Source: an uncultured Hungatella sp. (GTDB lineage Bacteria > Bacillota > Clostridia > Lachnospirales > Lachnospiraceae). Taken from it: a stretch of DNA of 40,058 bases. The notes under the pieces were generated by a model that saw nothing but the letters and a program-made list of their open reading frames with translations, did not search any database and was not told where the DNA came from. The stretch spans positions 1-40,058 of the forward strand of contig CAJTUV010000032.1 in assembly GCA_910579515.1 (NCBI GenBank), in the 5' to 3' direction. How positions within the stretch are numbered: position 1 is the stretch's first letter; every line of letters starts with the position of its first letter. The translations under genes were made by a program, and so were the position numbers. Shown here in pieces: positions 14,174-21,414 of the stretch.

Positions 14174-14344
14174 TTAAGCCTCGCTAATAGCGCCAGTTGG
14201 GCAAGCGGACTCACAAGCGCCACAATCGATGCAAGTATCTGCGTCAATTACATACTGAGAATCGCCCTGAGAAATTGCTCCTACTGGGCACTCACCTTCA
14301 CAAGTACCACAAGATACGCAAGCGTCACTAATTACACGTGCCAT
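14174..14344 (-). CDS. Ferredoxin, 2[4Fe-4S] clostridial type
   Basis: A 56-residue ferredoxin. It has two CxxCxxCxxxCP clusters: the first is C-VS-C-GT-C-EGE-CP and the second C-ID-C-GA-C-ESA-CP. Each is followed by the usual (V/T)GAIS stretch. Eight cysteines bind two 4Fe-4S clusters, and the protein carries low-potential electrons in anaerobic metabolism. The size and internal two-fold repeat are textbook clostridial. The ATG at 14342-14344 follows AAGGAGGTAAC. It is a single-gene unit with its own promoter at 14381-14409 and terminator at 14127-14156, as expected for a highly expressed gene. The specific redox partner cannot be told. Confidence 0.97.
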   Translation of the reverse strand: MARVISDACVSCGTCEGECPVGAISQGDSQYVIDADTCIDCGACESACPTGAISEA

Positions 14345-14380
14345 GAATGTTACCTCCTTATATTCTATACATTTGATATC

Positions 14381-14409
14381 ATTCTATACTATAATATGAA
14401 AATATTCAA
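14381..14409 (-). promoter_or_regulatory. Sigma-A promoter of the ferredoxin gene
   Basis: On the minus strand, TTGAAT (14404-14409), a 17-base spacer and TAGAAT (14381-14386), about 37 bases before the start codon. Confidence 0.6.
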
Positions 14410-14523
14410 GAGGAAATTGTAGGGATAATGCACAAAATTGAGAACAGAGGCTGCAGTTTCCTGGTTCATTGAGAGAACCTAGTGGAATAGGCATAAATAT
14501 GGATAGGGAACCGAAATTCGCCC

Positions 14524-14552
14524 TTGCCAAGATTCTGGAAAAGTATTATAGT
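14524..14552 (+). promoter_or_regulatory. Sigma-A promoter of the DUF1858 gene
   Basis: TTGCCA (14524-14529), a 17-base spacer and TATAGT (14547-14552), 32 bases before the ATG. The 100 bases further upstream (to the ferredoxin promoter) hold nothing I can name. Confidence 0.65.
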
Positions 14553-14584
14553 AATAGCAGCACTGATAAAAGGAGGAAATACTA

Positions 14585-14785
14585 ATGCAGATTAGTAAAG
14601 ATATGTTAATTGGACAATTAGTTCAGATGGACGAGCTGATTCCACAGATGCTGATGGCGGCTGGTATGCACTGCCTGGGATGTCCGTCTGCGCAGGCAGA
14701 GAGTCTGGAAGAGGCATGCATGGTACATGGTATTGACTGTGGGGACCTGGTGTCCAAAATGAATGAAGTTTTAGCTACTCGTTAA
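14585..14785 (+). CDS. DUF1858 domain-containing redox-disulfide protein
   Basis: A 66-residue protein with the DUF1858 (hybrid-cluster-protein-associated) fold: IGQLVQMDELIPQMLMAAGM, then the key HCLGCPSAQAESLEEAC. The CxxC (C-L-G-C) and the later Cys in GIDC could form a redox disulfide or bind metal. Family members are often fused to, or next to, hybrid cluster proteins or anaerobic redox enzymes. Here it stands alone, divergent from ferredoxin and convergent with mecA. The ATG at 14585 follows AAAGGAGGAAA. The family assignment is good; its biochemical role is not established. Confidence 0.9.
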   Translation: MQISKDMLIGQLVQMDELIPQMLMAAGMHCLGCPSAQAESLEEACMVHGIDCGDLVSKMNEVLATR

Positions 14786-14795
14786 ATAGAACGTA

Positions 14796-14849
14796 AAAAT
14801 ATGGCTGCGGCACAAGGGACAGGAGCTCAAGTGTGGCAGCCATATTTTT
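14796..14849. terminator. Bidirectional terminator between DUF1858 and mecA
   Basis: AAAAATATGGCTGC (from 14795) pairs with GCAGCCATATTTTT (to 14849), with an inner GCAC/GTGT pairing. A-rich and T-rich flanks let it work in both directions. Confidence 0.9.
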
Positions 14850-15585
14850 AAATATTACCAAGAATTTGCAGCGCCTGATTTTTACAGATGACCTCATAAT
14901 GCTCTGTATAATAGGCTTCGCTGGAATATTCATGGTGGAGTTTCGTTCCGTACTCAGAGAGAATATTGCATACACGGCTAAAGGATAAATTGTCAACCCC
15001 TTCCTCCTTGACTACCAGATAATACTGGAATGCATCCGGCTTTTTGTATAAAGTATTAACTCCGCTGTACAAGTCCTTGCAGGCTTTGGCAGCGTCAGAA
15101 ATACAGTCCAAGGAAGAGAATGAATAAATGCGTACAGAGGGAGCCTGATTAGCTTCCGCAGTGGTGGTCTCGTCTTCCAGAGTGGAAACTTCGCTCTGGG
15201 CTGGGGCGGTTAATCCGCTTAAGAGCTTGGCTAGTCCATCTGTGCCTTCCAAAAGTTCACTGGCTAATTGGGATAAGGCATCATTTCCTTCTTCGGAATA
15301 CGGAGAAAACTTGGAAAAACGGGTATCCAGCTCTTCAGGGTCTTCTATTTTTGTAATAACCAACATGACGCTTTCATTGGATAGGGGGATGGCTTCTACC
15401 ATCAAAGGGATATCCTCTGCATCAAAACCAACTTCATTTGAGGCCTTTTGAATCATTTCACGAAAAAGGTTGCGGGCTTTTTCACTGCCATAGGCAAGCT
15501 CTCGCAGATTTACATTTCGTACACTTAAATCGAAGCTGGTTAAGGTGCAGCGAATCTGGTTTTCATTTACACGTTCTATCTTCAT
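14848..15585 (-). CDS. mecA: Adaptor protein MecA
   Basis: A 245-residue MecA, the adaptor that delivers substrates to the ClpC unfoldase and ClpP protease. The N-terminal substrate-binding domain starts MKIERVNENQIRCTLTSFDL. It contains RNLFREMIQKASNEVGFD and PLMVEAIPLSNESVMLVITK. An acidic, Thr/Ala-rich linker (about 115-150) follows. The C-terminal ClpC-binding domain has SSLDCISDAAKACKDLYSG, then SLYKKPDAFQYYLV-like sequence and LSEYG. The length is usual for the family. The start at 15585 follows AAGGAAGTGAT. The gene has its own promoter (15640-15668) divergent from the kinase gene. In bacteria without ComK the main targets are unknown. Confidence 0.93.
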   Translation of the reverse strand: MKIERVNENQIRCTLTSFDLSVRNVNLRELAYGSEKARNLFREMIQKASNEVGFDAEDIPLMVEAIPLSNESVMLVITKIEDPEELDTRFSKFSPYSEEGNDALSQLASELLEGTDGLAKLLSGLTAPAQSEVSTLEDETTTAEANQAPSVRIYSFSSLDCISDAAKACKDLYSGVNTLYKKPDAFQYYLVVKEEGVDNLSFSRVCNILSEYGTKLHHEYSSEAYYTEHYEVICKNQALQILGNI

Positions 15586-15639
15586 AGGATCACTTCCTTT
15601 TCTATACCTTTGGTAGATTAAAAATGAATAAAATAATAC

Positions 15640-15668
15640 AATATAAATATACTATATATTACGGTCAA
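15640..15668 (-). promoter_or_regulatory. Sigma-A promoter of mecA
   Basis: On the minus strand, TTGACC (15663-15668), a 17-base spacer and TATATT (15640-15645), about 55 bases from the start codon. Confidence 0.65.
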
Positions 15669-15726
15669 ATATCAATTCCTATGTACGTTTTTTTATGAAA
15701 AATTTATTGTTTTTTTCAATTAGCCG

Positions 15727-15755
15727 TTGCATATTATAAAAAATTATATTATGAT
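15727..15755 (+). promoter_or_regulatory. Sigma-A promoter of the kinase-ATPase gene
   Basis: TTGCAT (15727-15732), a 17-base spacer and TATGAT (15750-15755). Transcription should begin near 15761-15763. That leaves almost no leader before the ATG at 15769 but a normal one before the strong ribosome site at 15783-15788. Confidence 0.65.
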
Positions 15756-15768
15756 ACTACTATGAGAG

Positions 15769-17268
15769 ATGGTATTGAATAGAGGAGGTGAGGAAATTAA
15801 GAGCGCCGTTCTGTTTGGAAAATACCAAATAATCCGTATTTTGGGTAAGGGAAGAAGCGGAACTGTATATCTGGCCCGCCATTTGGAGCTGGAAGAGCTT
15901 CGGGCGATAAAAGAAGTTCCCAAGTCATGCGCTTGCTATGACCAGTTCAAAAAAGAGGCTTTGCTCTTAAAGCGGCTTCGTCATCCCGGAATCCCTATTG
16001 TATACGATTTAGAAGAAGAGGAACATTTCAGCTATCTGATTGAAGAGTTTTTAGAAGGAGACTCTTTCTACGACCTGATAAAGCAAACAGGTCATCTGAA
16101 CCAAGACACAGTTATCCGTTACGGAATTCAAATTTGTGACTTGGTCCATTATCTGCATTCTGCAGAAACAATCCCTATCCTATATCTGGATTTACAGCCG
16201 AGGAATCTATTAGTGTGCCATGAGCAGGTGAAATTGCTGGATTTTGATCATGCAGGCTCCTGGACGGAAGTTAATTTTTCTCAAGAGCGTTATGGGACGC
16301 CGGGCTATTGTGCTCCAGAGCAGCAAGAAGATAAAGAACTGGGAGTTTATACAGATATCTACCAAATCGGGGCGCTGTTTCACTATTTATTAACCGGACA
16401 CACGAAGGAAAAAAATGACTCAGAACAGCTTTCAAAGGAGCTTGGATACATAATCCATAAGTGCCTGCGGCAAGACAGATGCGAGCGATTTCAGTCTGTA
16501 TTGGAAATTCGGCAGGAATTGGAAGAACTGTATTTAAAAACAGGAAAGTTTCAACAATATCAATCCACATCTCTTATCATCGCTTTTGTCGGTTCACGTC
16601 CGGGCGCAGGGGCGACTCATCTGGCGATTGGTCTTTGTGCATATCTCAATCAACAGTACTGCCAATGTCTTTATGAGGAAAAAAATCCCACTAATGATAT
16701 ACGTCTGATGGCGCAACATTTACAGAAAGAAACGGATTCCTATGGAATTTATACGATGTTTGGAATTCCTCTCAAACCCCATTACGGAAATGCGGTTCAT
16801 TTAATGCGGCCGTGCAGATACCCAATTCTTGTACAAGATTATGGCTGGGATTGGAAAGCGGCTGCGGCCGCCCAGGGACTTACCACACTTTTTCTTGTGA
16901 TTGGAGGAAAATGGTGGGATCAAAAAGCTGGCGCACAGGTGGTGCAAAAGCTGAAAGAAGCGATACGAACCCGAAATGTGCATGGAACATCTCCTGATAT
17001 CAGGATTATCTACAATTTTACTTTGCCTGGAATTATAAAAGAGTTTCCGGGAGATTTTGACTGTTATCGTGCGCCAGAATATCCCAATCCATTTAAACCT
17101 ACAGAGCAGGCACGGTCTTTTTATGAAATTCTGGTAGGGAGTATGGGGGCTTTGGCTAAAGAGAAAAGGAGAAAGACACTGTGGGAATCCATAAAGACTT
17201 TGTTTTACAGAAAAAAGGATACAAAGGGAAAAACAAGAGAGGAAGCTATGATGAGAAAGGGTCTGTAA
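15769..17268 (+). CDS. Ser/Thr protein kinase fused to MinD/ParA-like P-loop domain
   Basis: 499 residues as written from the first ATG. Residues about 17-257 are a Hanks-type kinase. The Gly-loop is LGKGRSGTVYLA, ATP Lys48 is in RAIKEV, and Glu63 is in the C-helix. The catalytic loop YLDLQPRNLLV has Asp141 and Asn146, the metal Asp158 is in LLDFDHA, and the APE-like GTPGYCAPEQ follows. The usual catalytic-loop Lys is Gln143 and DFG reads DFD. Residues about 268-480 form a SIMIBI-type ATPase with Walker A VGSRPGAGATH. There is no membrane segment. The ATG at 15769 lacks a ribosome site; AGGAGG at 15783-15788 is ideally placed for ATT at 15796, the probable real start. The C-terminus overlaps the next ATPase gene by 88 bases. 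Similar kinases occur near Tad/Flp pilus genes in clostridia; none are seen here. Confidence 0.82.
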   Translation: MVLNRGGEEIKSAVLFGKYQIIRILGKGRSGTVYLARHLELEELRAIKEVPKSCACYDQFKKEALLLKRLRHPGIPIVYDLEEEEHFSYLIEEFLEGDSFYDLIKQTGHLNQDTVIRYGIQICDLVHYLHSAETIPILYLDLQPRNLLVCHEQVKLLDFDHAGSWTEVNFSQERYGTPGYCAPEQQEDKELGVYTDIYQIGALFHYLLTGHTKEKNDSEQLSKELGYIIHKCLRQDRCERFQSVLEIRQELEELYLKTGKFQQYQSTSLIIAFVGSRPGAGATHLAIGLCAYLNQQYCQCLYEEKNPTNDIRLMAQHLQKETDSYGIYTMFGIPLKPHYGNAVHLMRPCRYPILVQDYGWDWKAAAAAQGLTTLFLVIGGKWWDQKAGAQVVQKLKEAIRTRNVHGTSPDIRIIYNFTLPGIIKEFPGDFDCYRAPEYPNPFKPTEQARSFYEILVGSMGALAKEKRRKTLWESIKTLFYRKKDTKGKTREEAMMRKGL

Positions 17269-17825
17269 TTATAGGGCTTTTGGGAACAGGTCCTAAAGTG
17301 GGCGTTACCCATCTGTGTATTTTAATGGCCAATTACTTTTGCAGTGGATGTGGAAAGAAGACGTCTGTCCTGGAATGGAATCATCATGGAGATTTTGCTC
17401 GATTTGGAAGTGTATGCACAGGAATGGGGCAGAAAGAGGATTTTTATCAGATTCAGGGAGTGACGTATTATCCTGAAGCGGATGAGAGAAAACTGGCTCA
17501 GTGCCTCAAAGACGAGTGTGAGAACATTATTATTGATTTTGGCGTTATGAGAGGGCAGGAACCTGCAGAATTGCTGCGATGCCATAAAGCATTTTTGGTT
17601 GTTTCGTTTAGTGAATGGCAGGAAGGCGCATTTGGGAATCAGAATGTATGGAAAGAACGTGCGATACAAAACAGCTGGCAATGCCTGGCTGCATTTGGCA
17701 GTGAGGAATCCAGAATTCAATGGAATAAACGATACAGACCGACGGTACTTCGGATTCCCCTTTCAGTAGATGCGTTTACTCTTACAAAGGAGCTGATGGA
17801 CTGGATGAAACGGCTGGAAGGGTAG
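17181..17825 (+). CDS. Small MinD/CpaE-like P-loop ATPase, partner of the kinase fusion
   Basis: A 214-residue protein with a ParA/MinD-like nucleotide-binding fold. Walker A is GLLGTGPKVGVTHL at about residues 32-45, and a Walker-B-like strand ENIIIDFGVM is near 113-122. VLEWNHHGDF is at the place where ParA proteins have a switch Asp; the usual signature Lys of deviant Walker A is not obvious. The C-terminal part is short. The same P-loop style (G..P..G.TH) appears in the ATPase half of the upstream kinase fusion, so the two may be paralogous partners. The start is GTG at 17181 behind AAAAGGAGAAAG, inside the upstream gene's 3' end (88-base overlap). Function is inferred as a signalling or localisation ATPase only. 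Confidence 0.7.
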   Translation: MGIHKDFVLQKKGYKGKNKRGSYDEKGSVIIGLLGTGPKVGVTHLCILMANYFCSGCGKKTSVLEWNHHGDFARFGSVCTGMGQKEDFYQIQGVTYYPEADERKLAQCLKDECENIIIDFGVMRGQEPAELLRCHKAFLVVSFSEWQEGAFGNQNVWKERAIQNSWQCLAAFGSEESRIQWNKRYRPTVLRIPLSVDAFTLTKELMDWMKRLEG

Positions 17826-17828
17826 AAA

Positions 17829-17884
17829 ACTTCCTCTCCCAAATGAGATGTGTCACAAATACCTTCAGGAAAGGGAGAGGAAGT
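17829..17884 (+). promoter_or_regulatory. 12-bp inverted repeat abutting a ribosome binding site
   Basis: ACTTCCTCTCCC (17829-17840) is the exact inverse of GGGAGAGGAAGT (17873-17884), with a 32-base loop. The AGGAGG site of the next gene starts three bases later. No T-run follows, so it does not look like a terminator. It may shield the site or stabilise the upstream mRNA. Confidence 0.55.
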
Positions 17885-17897
17885 CCAGGAGGAGAAG

Positions 17898-18125
17898 ATG
17901 AGAAAAAAGTATCTTGGAGAAGAACAAAAACATTACATTGACGGATTAAAACGATATGAATCAAAAGGAATCCCTGTCTATATTGACGGAGAACGCCCAG
18001 AGGAAAAAGACTGGGAAAAAATTTTTGAGATTCGGGAAGACGGCTCTTTTTACATGTGTGATTATGTGGGAGCAGAGGACGGAGGATTAAAAGAGATTCA
18101 TTTTGATTTAGTATACAATCGCTGA
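17898..18125 (+). CDS. Small hypothetical protein (75 aa)
   Basis: A soluble, acidic 75-residue protein with no recognised family. Its sequence begins MRKKYLGEEQKHYIDGLKRY and continues with GIPVYIDGERPEEKDWEKIF, then a beta-rich end (EIREDGSFYMCDYVG, IHFDLVYN). The pattern of a short helix then several strands suggests a compact alpha/beta domain. The ATG at 17898 sits behind a perfect AGGAGG; an open frame from 17850 lacks a site and is rejected. It follows the second ATPase by 72 bases, across a 12-bp hairpin, so it is probably in the same transcript as the kinase module. Whether it acts with that module is unknown. Confidence 0.65.
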   Translation: MRKKYLGEEQKHYIDGLKRYESKGIPVYIDGERPEEKDWEKIFEIREDGSFYMCDYVGAEDGGLKEIHFDLVYNR

Positions 18126-18266
18126 TAGTCAGTACACCAGATAAGACAGGAAGTAAAAATCACAGGGGCCCGGGGAGCACAGTCTTCCGCCTACAGCCAA
18201 AAGAAGGGCGTTGGGTTAGAGGGAGTGCTTAATAGAAATTTAAGATACAGGCTGTAGAAAATATGT
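18126..18266 (+). other. Non-coding spacer with nested short inverted repeats
   Basis: About 140 bases without a coding frame. Within it AGCAC...GTGCT encloses CGCC...GGCG, separated by purine-rich loops, and a GGGGCCCGGGG run is present. It could be a 3' untranslated hairpin or small RNA. I see no promoter in front of it and no match to a riboswitch class I know. Confidence 0.25.
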
Positions 18267-18298
18267 TATACTAAAAAAAATATATTCGCGTAAGCGAA
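18264..18298 (+). promoter_or_regulatory. Extended -10 promoter and leader hairpin of the GH18 gene
   Basis: TGTTATACT (18264-18272) is an extended -10 box; the -35 region is poor. The short leader then carries TTCGC-GTAA-GCGAA (18285-18298), a 5-bp stem with a GNRA-type loop, followed by GCAGGAGG and the TTG start. Confidence 0.5.
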
Positions 18299-18319
18299 AA
18301 ATACGCAGGAGGAATTATT

Positions 18320-19981
18320 TTGAGAAAAAAGGTGATTCCATATTTGATCGTTGTAGGACTGATTGTCTTAATTGTGGTAGGCGCTTTAGGGGTACGAATC
18401 CTGCAAAGATATATTCCAACAAAGGAAAAAGCAGATATCGGTCAGCTTCTTGGAGTTAGTGGAGAGAAGACAGCCATATACCTTAACGATGAATTGCAGG
18501 AGGTAAAAGGGATTACCAGAGACGGACAGACTTATCTTCCGATTGTCTGGGTAAATAAATATTTGAATGAAAAATTCTATTGGGATAATACAGAAAAGCT
18601 GTTGGTTTATACCCTTCCGGAAACGATTGTGTATGCGGATAAACGGACGTTAGGAAATGAGGGAAAGCCCCTTATTTTGGAGGCGGATGATGAAATTTAT
18701 CTTTCAGCAGGTCTGGTTTGCAATTATACAGATATTCATACAGAGGCGTACAATGCACAGGAGTATAAGCGGATTTATGTCAATGCATCCGGCAATCCAA
18801 AGCAGGTAGGAAGTGCCAAAAAGGACACGGAACTGCGAGTTCTGGGAGGAATCAAAAGTCCGGTGATTACTACAATACCGAAAGATGGAACTTTTTGTAT
18901 CCTGGAACAGATGACAGAATGGTCAAAGGTTCGTACAGAGGATGGGTTTATTGGCTATATTCAAAACAAACGAATTAAAGATATCAGAACCCAGAGGGAT
19001 AATGATTTGTTTGTAGAGCCGTTGTATAATTCGATTGCGTTAGAAAAAGATGTTTGTTTAGTCTGGCATCAGATAACAACAAAGGAAGCAAACAAAAGTC
19101 TTGAAAGTCTCCTTGCCACTACAAAAGGCGTTAACGTGATTGCACCTACCTGGTTTGCACTGACAGACAACAAGGGAAATTATCTCTCTTTTGCAGAAAA
19201 AGAATATGTAGATCTGGCCCATGAGAAAGGGATTCAGGTCTGGGCGGTTTTGGATAATTTTAACCAGGGAGACGATGTGAAATCAGAAGTTTTATTTTCA
19301 CAGACATCTGTGAGAAAGGACTTGATCGCTAAACTGATGGAAGACGTAAAGACTTATGAAATAGATGGCATTAATCTGGATATAGAGGGGATAAAGAAAG
19401 AGGCGGGGCCCCATTATGTTCAGTTTATTCGGGAATTGTCTGTCTCCTGCCGGAATGAAGGGGTCATTTTATCCGTAGATAATTATGTTCCGTCTCCGTC
19501 TACTCACTTTTATAATCGGGCAGAGCAGGGACGGGTGGCAGATTATGTGATTATTATGGCATATGACGAACACTACGCAGGCGGCGAAGCTGGTTCCATT
19601 GCCTCCCTTCCGTATGTAAAGAAGGGGATTGAAGATACTATTCTTGCAGTTCCTAAAGAAAAGGTGATTTGTGCAGTGCCCTTCTATACGAGGGTTTGGA
19701 TAGAGGATGACAAGACGACAACTTCTTCCGCTTTGGGAATTTCTGCTGCAAAAAAGTGGGTAGAGGAGAATCAGGTAGAGCTGTATTGGCAGGAAGAGCT
19801 GGGACAATATTATGGGGAGCTGATGACGGAAGAAGGGATGAAAGAGATCTGGATGGAGGAGGAAACTTCTTTAGGATTAAAGATGGGGTTGATTGAGGAG
19901 TATGAACTGGCAGGTGTGGCCTGCTGGAGATTGGGGTTAGAACCAGCCTCCGCATGGGAAATTGTTAAAGTAAATCAGTGA
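18320..19981 (+). CDS. Membrane-anchored GH18 glycoside hydrolase with SH3 domain
   Basis: A 553-residue surface protein. The N-terminus (about 5-27) is an uncleaved membrane anchor (IPYLIVVGLIVLIVVGALG). Residues about 50-140 resemble a copper-amine-oxidase N-terminal-like or stalk domain. Residues about 165-220 form a bacterial SH3 domain (VITTIPKDG..., WSKVRTEDGFIGYI). The C-terminal domain (about 240-550) is glycoside hydrolase family 18, with the catalytic DGINLDIEG motif at 349-357 (acid Glu356) and MAYDEHYAGGEAG later. It resembles YaaH/SleL-type cortex or wall N-acetylglucosaminidases. The start is TTG at 18320 behind GCAGGAGG; no upstream ATG is available. It lies downstream of the kinase module but has its own promoter. 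A role in wall or spore peptidoglycan is inferred. Confidence 0.88.
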   Translation: MRKKVIPYLIVVGLIVLIVVGALGVRILQRYIPTKEKADIGQLLGVSGEKTAIYLNDELQEVKGITRDGQTYLPIVWVNKYLNEKFYWDNTEKLLVYTLPETIVYADKRTLGNEGKPLILEADDEIYLSAGLVCNYTDIHTEAYNAQEYKRIYVNASGNPKQVGSAKKDTELRVLGGIKSPVITTIPKDGTFCILEQMTEWSKVRTEDGFIGYIQNKRIKDIRTQRDNDLFVEPLYNSIALEKDVCLVWHQITTKEANKSLESLLATTKGVNVIAPTWFALTDNKGNYLSFAEKEYVDLAHEKGIQVWAVLDNFNQGDDVKSEVLFSQTSVRKDLIAKLMEDVKTYEIDGINLDIEGIKKEAGPHYVQFIRELSVSCRNEGVILSVDNYVPSPSTHFYNRAEQGRVADYVIIMAYDEHYAGGEAGSIASLPYVKKGIEDTILAVPKEKVICAVPFYTRVWIEDDKTTTSSALGISAAKKWVEENQVELYWQEELGQYYGELMTEEGMKEIWMEEETSLGLKMGLIEEYELAGVACWRLGLEPASAWEIVKVNQ

Positions 19982-19995
19982 AAGAGGCGGTTGAG

Positions 19996-21414
19996 ATGCA
20001 GAAAAGAAGCATTCTGATTTTCTTGGTCGGACTGATGTTTTTGCAGGGCTGCTCCATTTATCATGGAGACAGCACGCAGCCGGCATTAGGGCCGCAGGTG
20101 GAGGAAGTGCACACGCTTCCCACGCAAGGGCAGGGGCCGACTTTATCAGAACGAGACCAGTTTGAGGAAACCATTTCACCTTTGGAATTGGAAGATGAGG
20201 CAACAGGACAGATGAATCCAGAGATTGTAATTGCAACAGATATTCACTATCTTGCAAAGGAACTGACCGATTTTGGGCCTGCATTTGAAGAGATGGTACA
20301 GAGTGGAGATGGAAAGGCCATCACTTATGTCTGGGAAATTACCGATGCATTTTTGGAAGAGGTAATCGCCAGAAAGCCTCAGGCGTTAATTTTAAGCGGA
20401 GACCTTACTTTAGAAGGGGAGCAGTTAAGTCATGAGGCGCTGGCAAAAAAATTAAAACGGGTGGAAGACAGTGGGATTTCAGTGTTTGTGATTCCGGGAA
20501 ATCATGACATTAACAATCCATGGGCAGCGGCATATAAGGGGACGGAAGCGATTCCGGCAGCAAGAACCTCACCGGAAAAATTTGTTTCTATCTATGGGGA
20601 TTTTGGATATGACGAGGCGCTTAGCAGAGACCCTGCATCCTTAAGTTATCTGGCAGAGCTTGATGATGGAACATGGCTTTTGATGCTGGACAGCTGCCAA
20701 TATAAAACAGAGAGCCTGGTAGGCGGCATGATTCAGCAGGAAACTTATTCCTGGATTGAAAAGGTACTGGATGACGCCTGGTATGAGAAGAGGCAGGTGA
20801 TTCCTGTAGCTCATCATAATCTTTTGGATGAAAGCAGGGTTTATGAAGAAAACTGTACCATTGAGCATTCAGAAGAACTTGGAAAAATGCTGGGAGGATG
20901 GGACATCCGGTTATTTTTAAGTGGTCACTTACATGTCCAGCATTATCGAAGTTCAGAAGAGTGGCAGGTGAGTGAAATAGTAACCGGATCTTTAAGCATG
21001 TCGCCTTGTACATACGGAGTTCTGAAATATTTTGGTCCAGAGGAATTCTACTATCACACGGAAAGAGTAGACGTGTCTGCCTGGGCGTCAAAAAAGGGAA
21101 ATCCCGACATCAATCTTCAAAACTTTGAATCGTATGCTGATGAATTTTTACAGAGCATTTTCTATAAGCAGGCAGAGGCGAATTTAGAAAAGTACTCACT
21201 CAGTGCAAACGAGAAACAGAGGATGGCTGAAGTGTACGCCCTGTTGAATGTATATGCCGTGGAGGGCAGAGCATGGCAAATCAGGGATGAGATGATGAAA
21301 ACGCCTGCATATGAGATATGGCAGAGGTATGACAGGACAGATATTCTTTGTATGTATATGAATGAGATCATAGAAGATGCAGTATGTGATTATAATGTTT
21401 TCAGCAGACACTAA
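19996..21414 (+). CDS. Calcineurin-like metallophosphoesterase lipoprotein
   Basis: A 472-residue exported lipoprotein. The signal peptide MQKRSILIFLVGLMFLQGC ends in a lipobox with Cys19 as the lipid anchor. A Pro/Thr/Glu-rich linker follows. The metallophosphoesterase core has DIHY at the strand-1 metal site, LILSGDLTLEGE, FVIPGNHDIN, AHHN and LSGHLHVQHY. These are the five standard metal-binding blocks of the family. The C-terminal 120 residues are helical and unassigned. The substrate is unknown; related clostridial proteins are annotated as phosphodiesterases. The ATG at 19996 is chosen because a GTG at 19978 overlaps the previous stop and lacks a site. The ribosome site (AGAGGCGG) is only fair, so coupling to the GH18 gene is likely. 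Confidence 0.88.
   Translation: MQKRSILIFLVGLMFLQGCSIYHGDSTQPALGPQVEEVHTLPTQGQGPTLSERDQFEETISPLELEDEATGQMNPEIVIATDIHYLAKELTDFGPAFEEMVQSGDGKAITYVWEITDAFLEEVIARKPQALILSGDLTLEGEQLSHEALAKKLKRVEDSGISVFVIPGNHDINNPWAAAYKGTEAIPAARTSPEKFVSIYGDFGYDEALSRDPASLSYLAELDDGTWLLMLDSCQYKTESLVGGMIQQETYSWIEKVLDDAWYEKRQVIPVAHHNLLDESRVYEENCTIEHSEELGKMLGGWDIRLFLSGHLHVQHYRSSEEWQVSEIVTGSLSMSPCTYGVLKYFGPEEFYYHTERVDVSAWASKKGNPDINLQNFESYADEFLQSIFYKQAEANLEKYSLSANEKQRMAEVYALLNVYAVEGRAWQIRDEMMKTPAYEIWQRYDRTDILCMYMNEIIEDAVCDYNVFSRH

Noticed and set aside
14428..14472. Fourteen-codon frame between ferredoxin and the DUF1858 gene
   Set aside because: It lies upstream of the clear promoter at 14524-14552, has no good ribosome site, and its peptide (MHKIENRGCSFLVH) has no recognisable feature.
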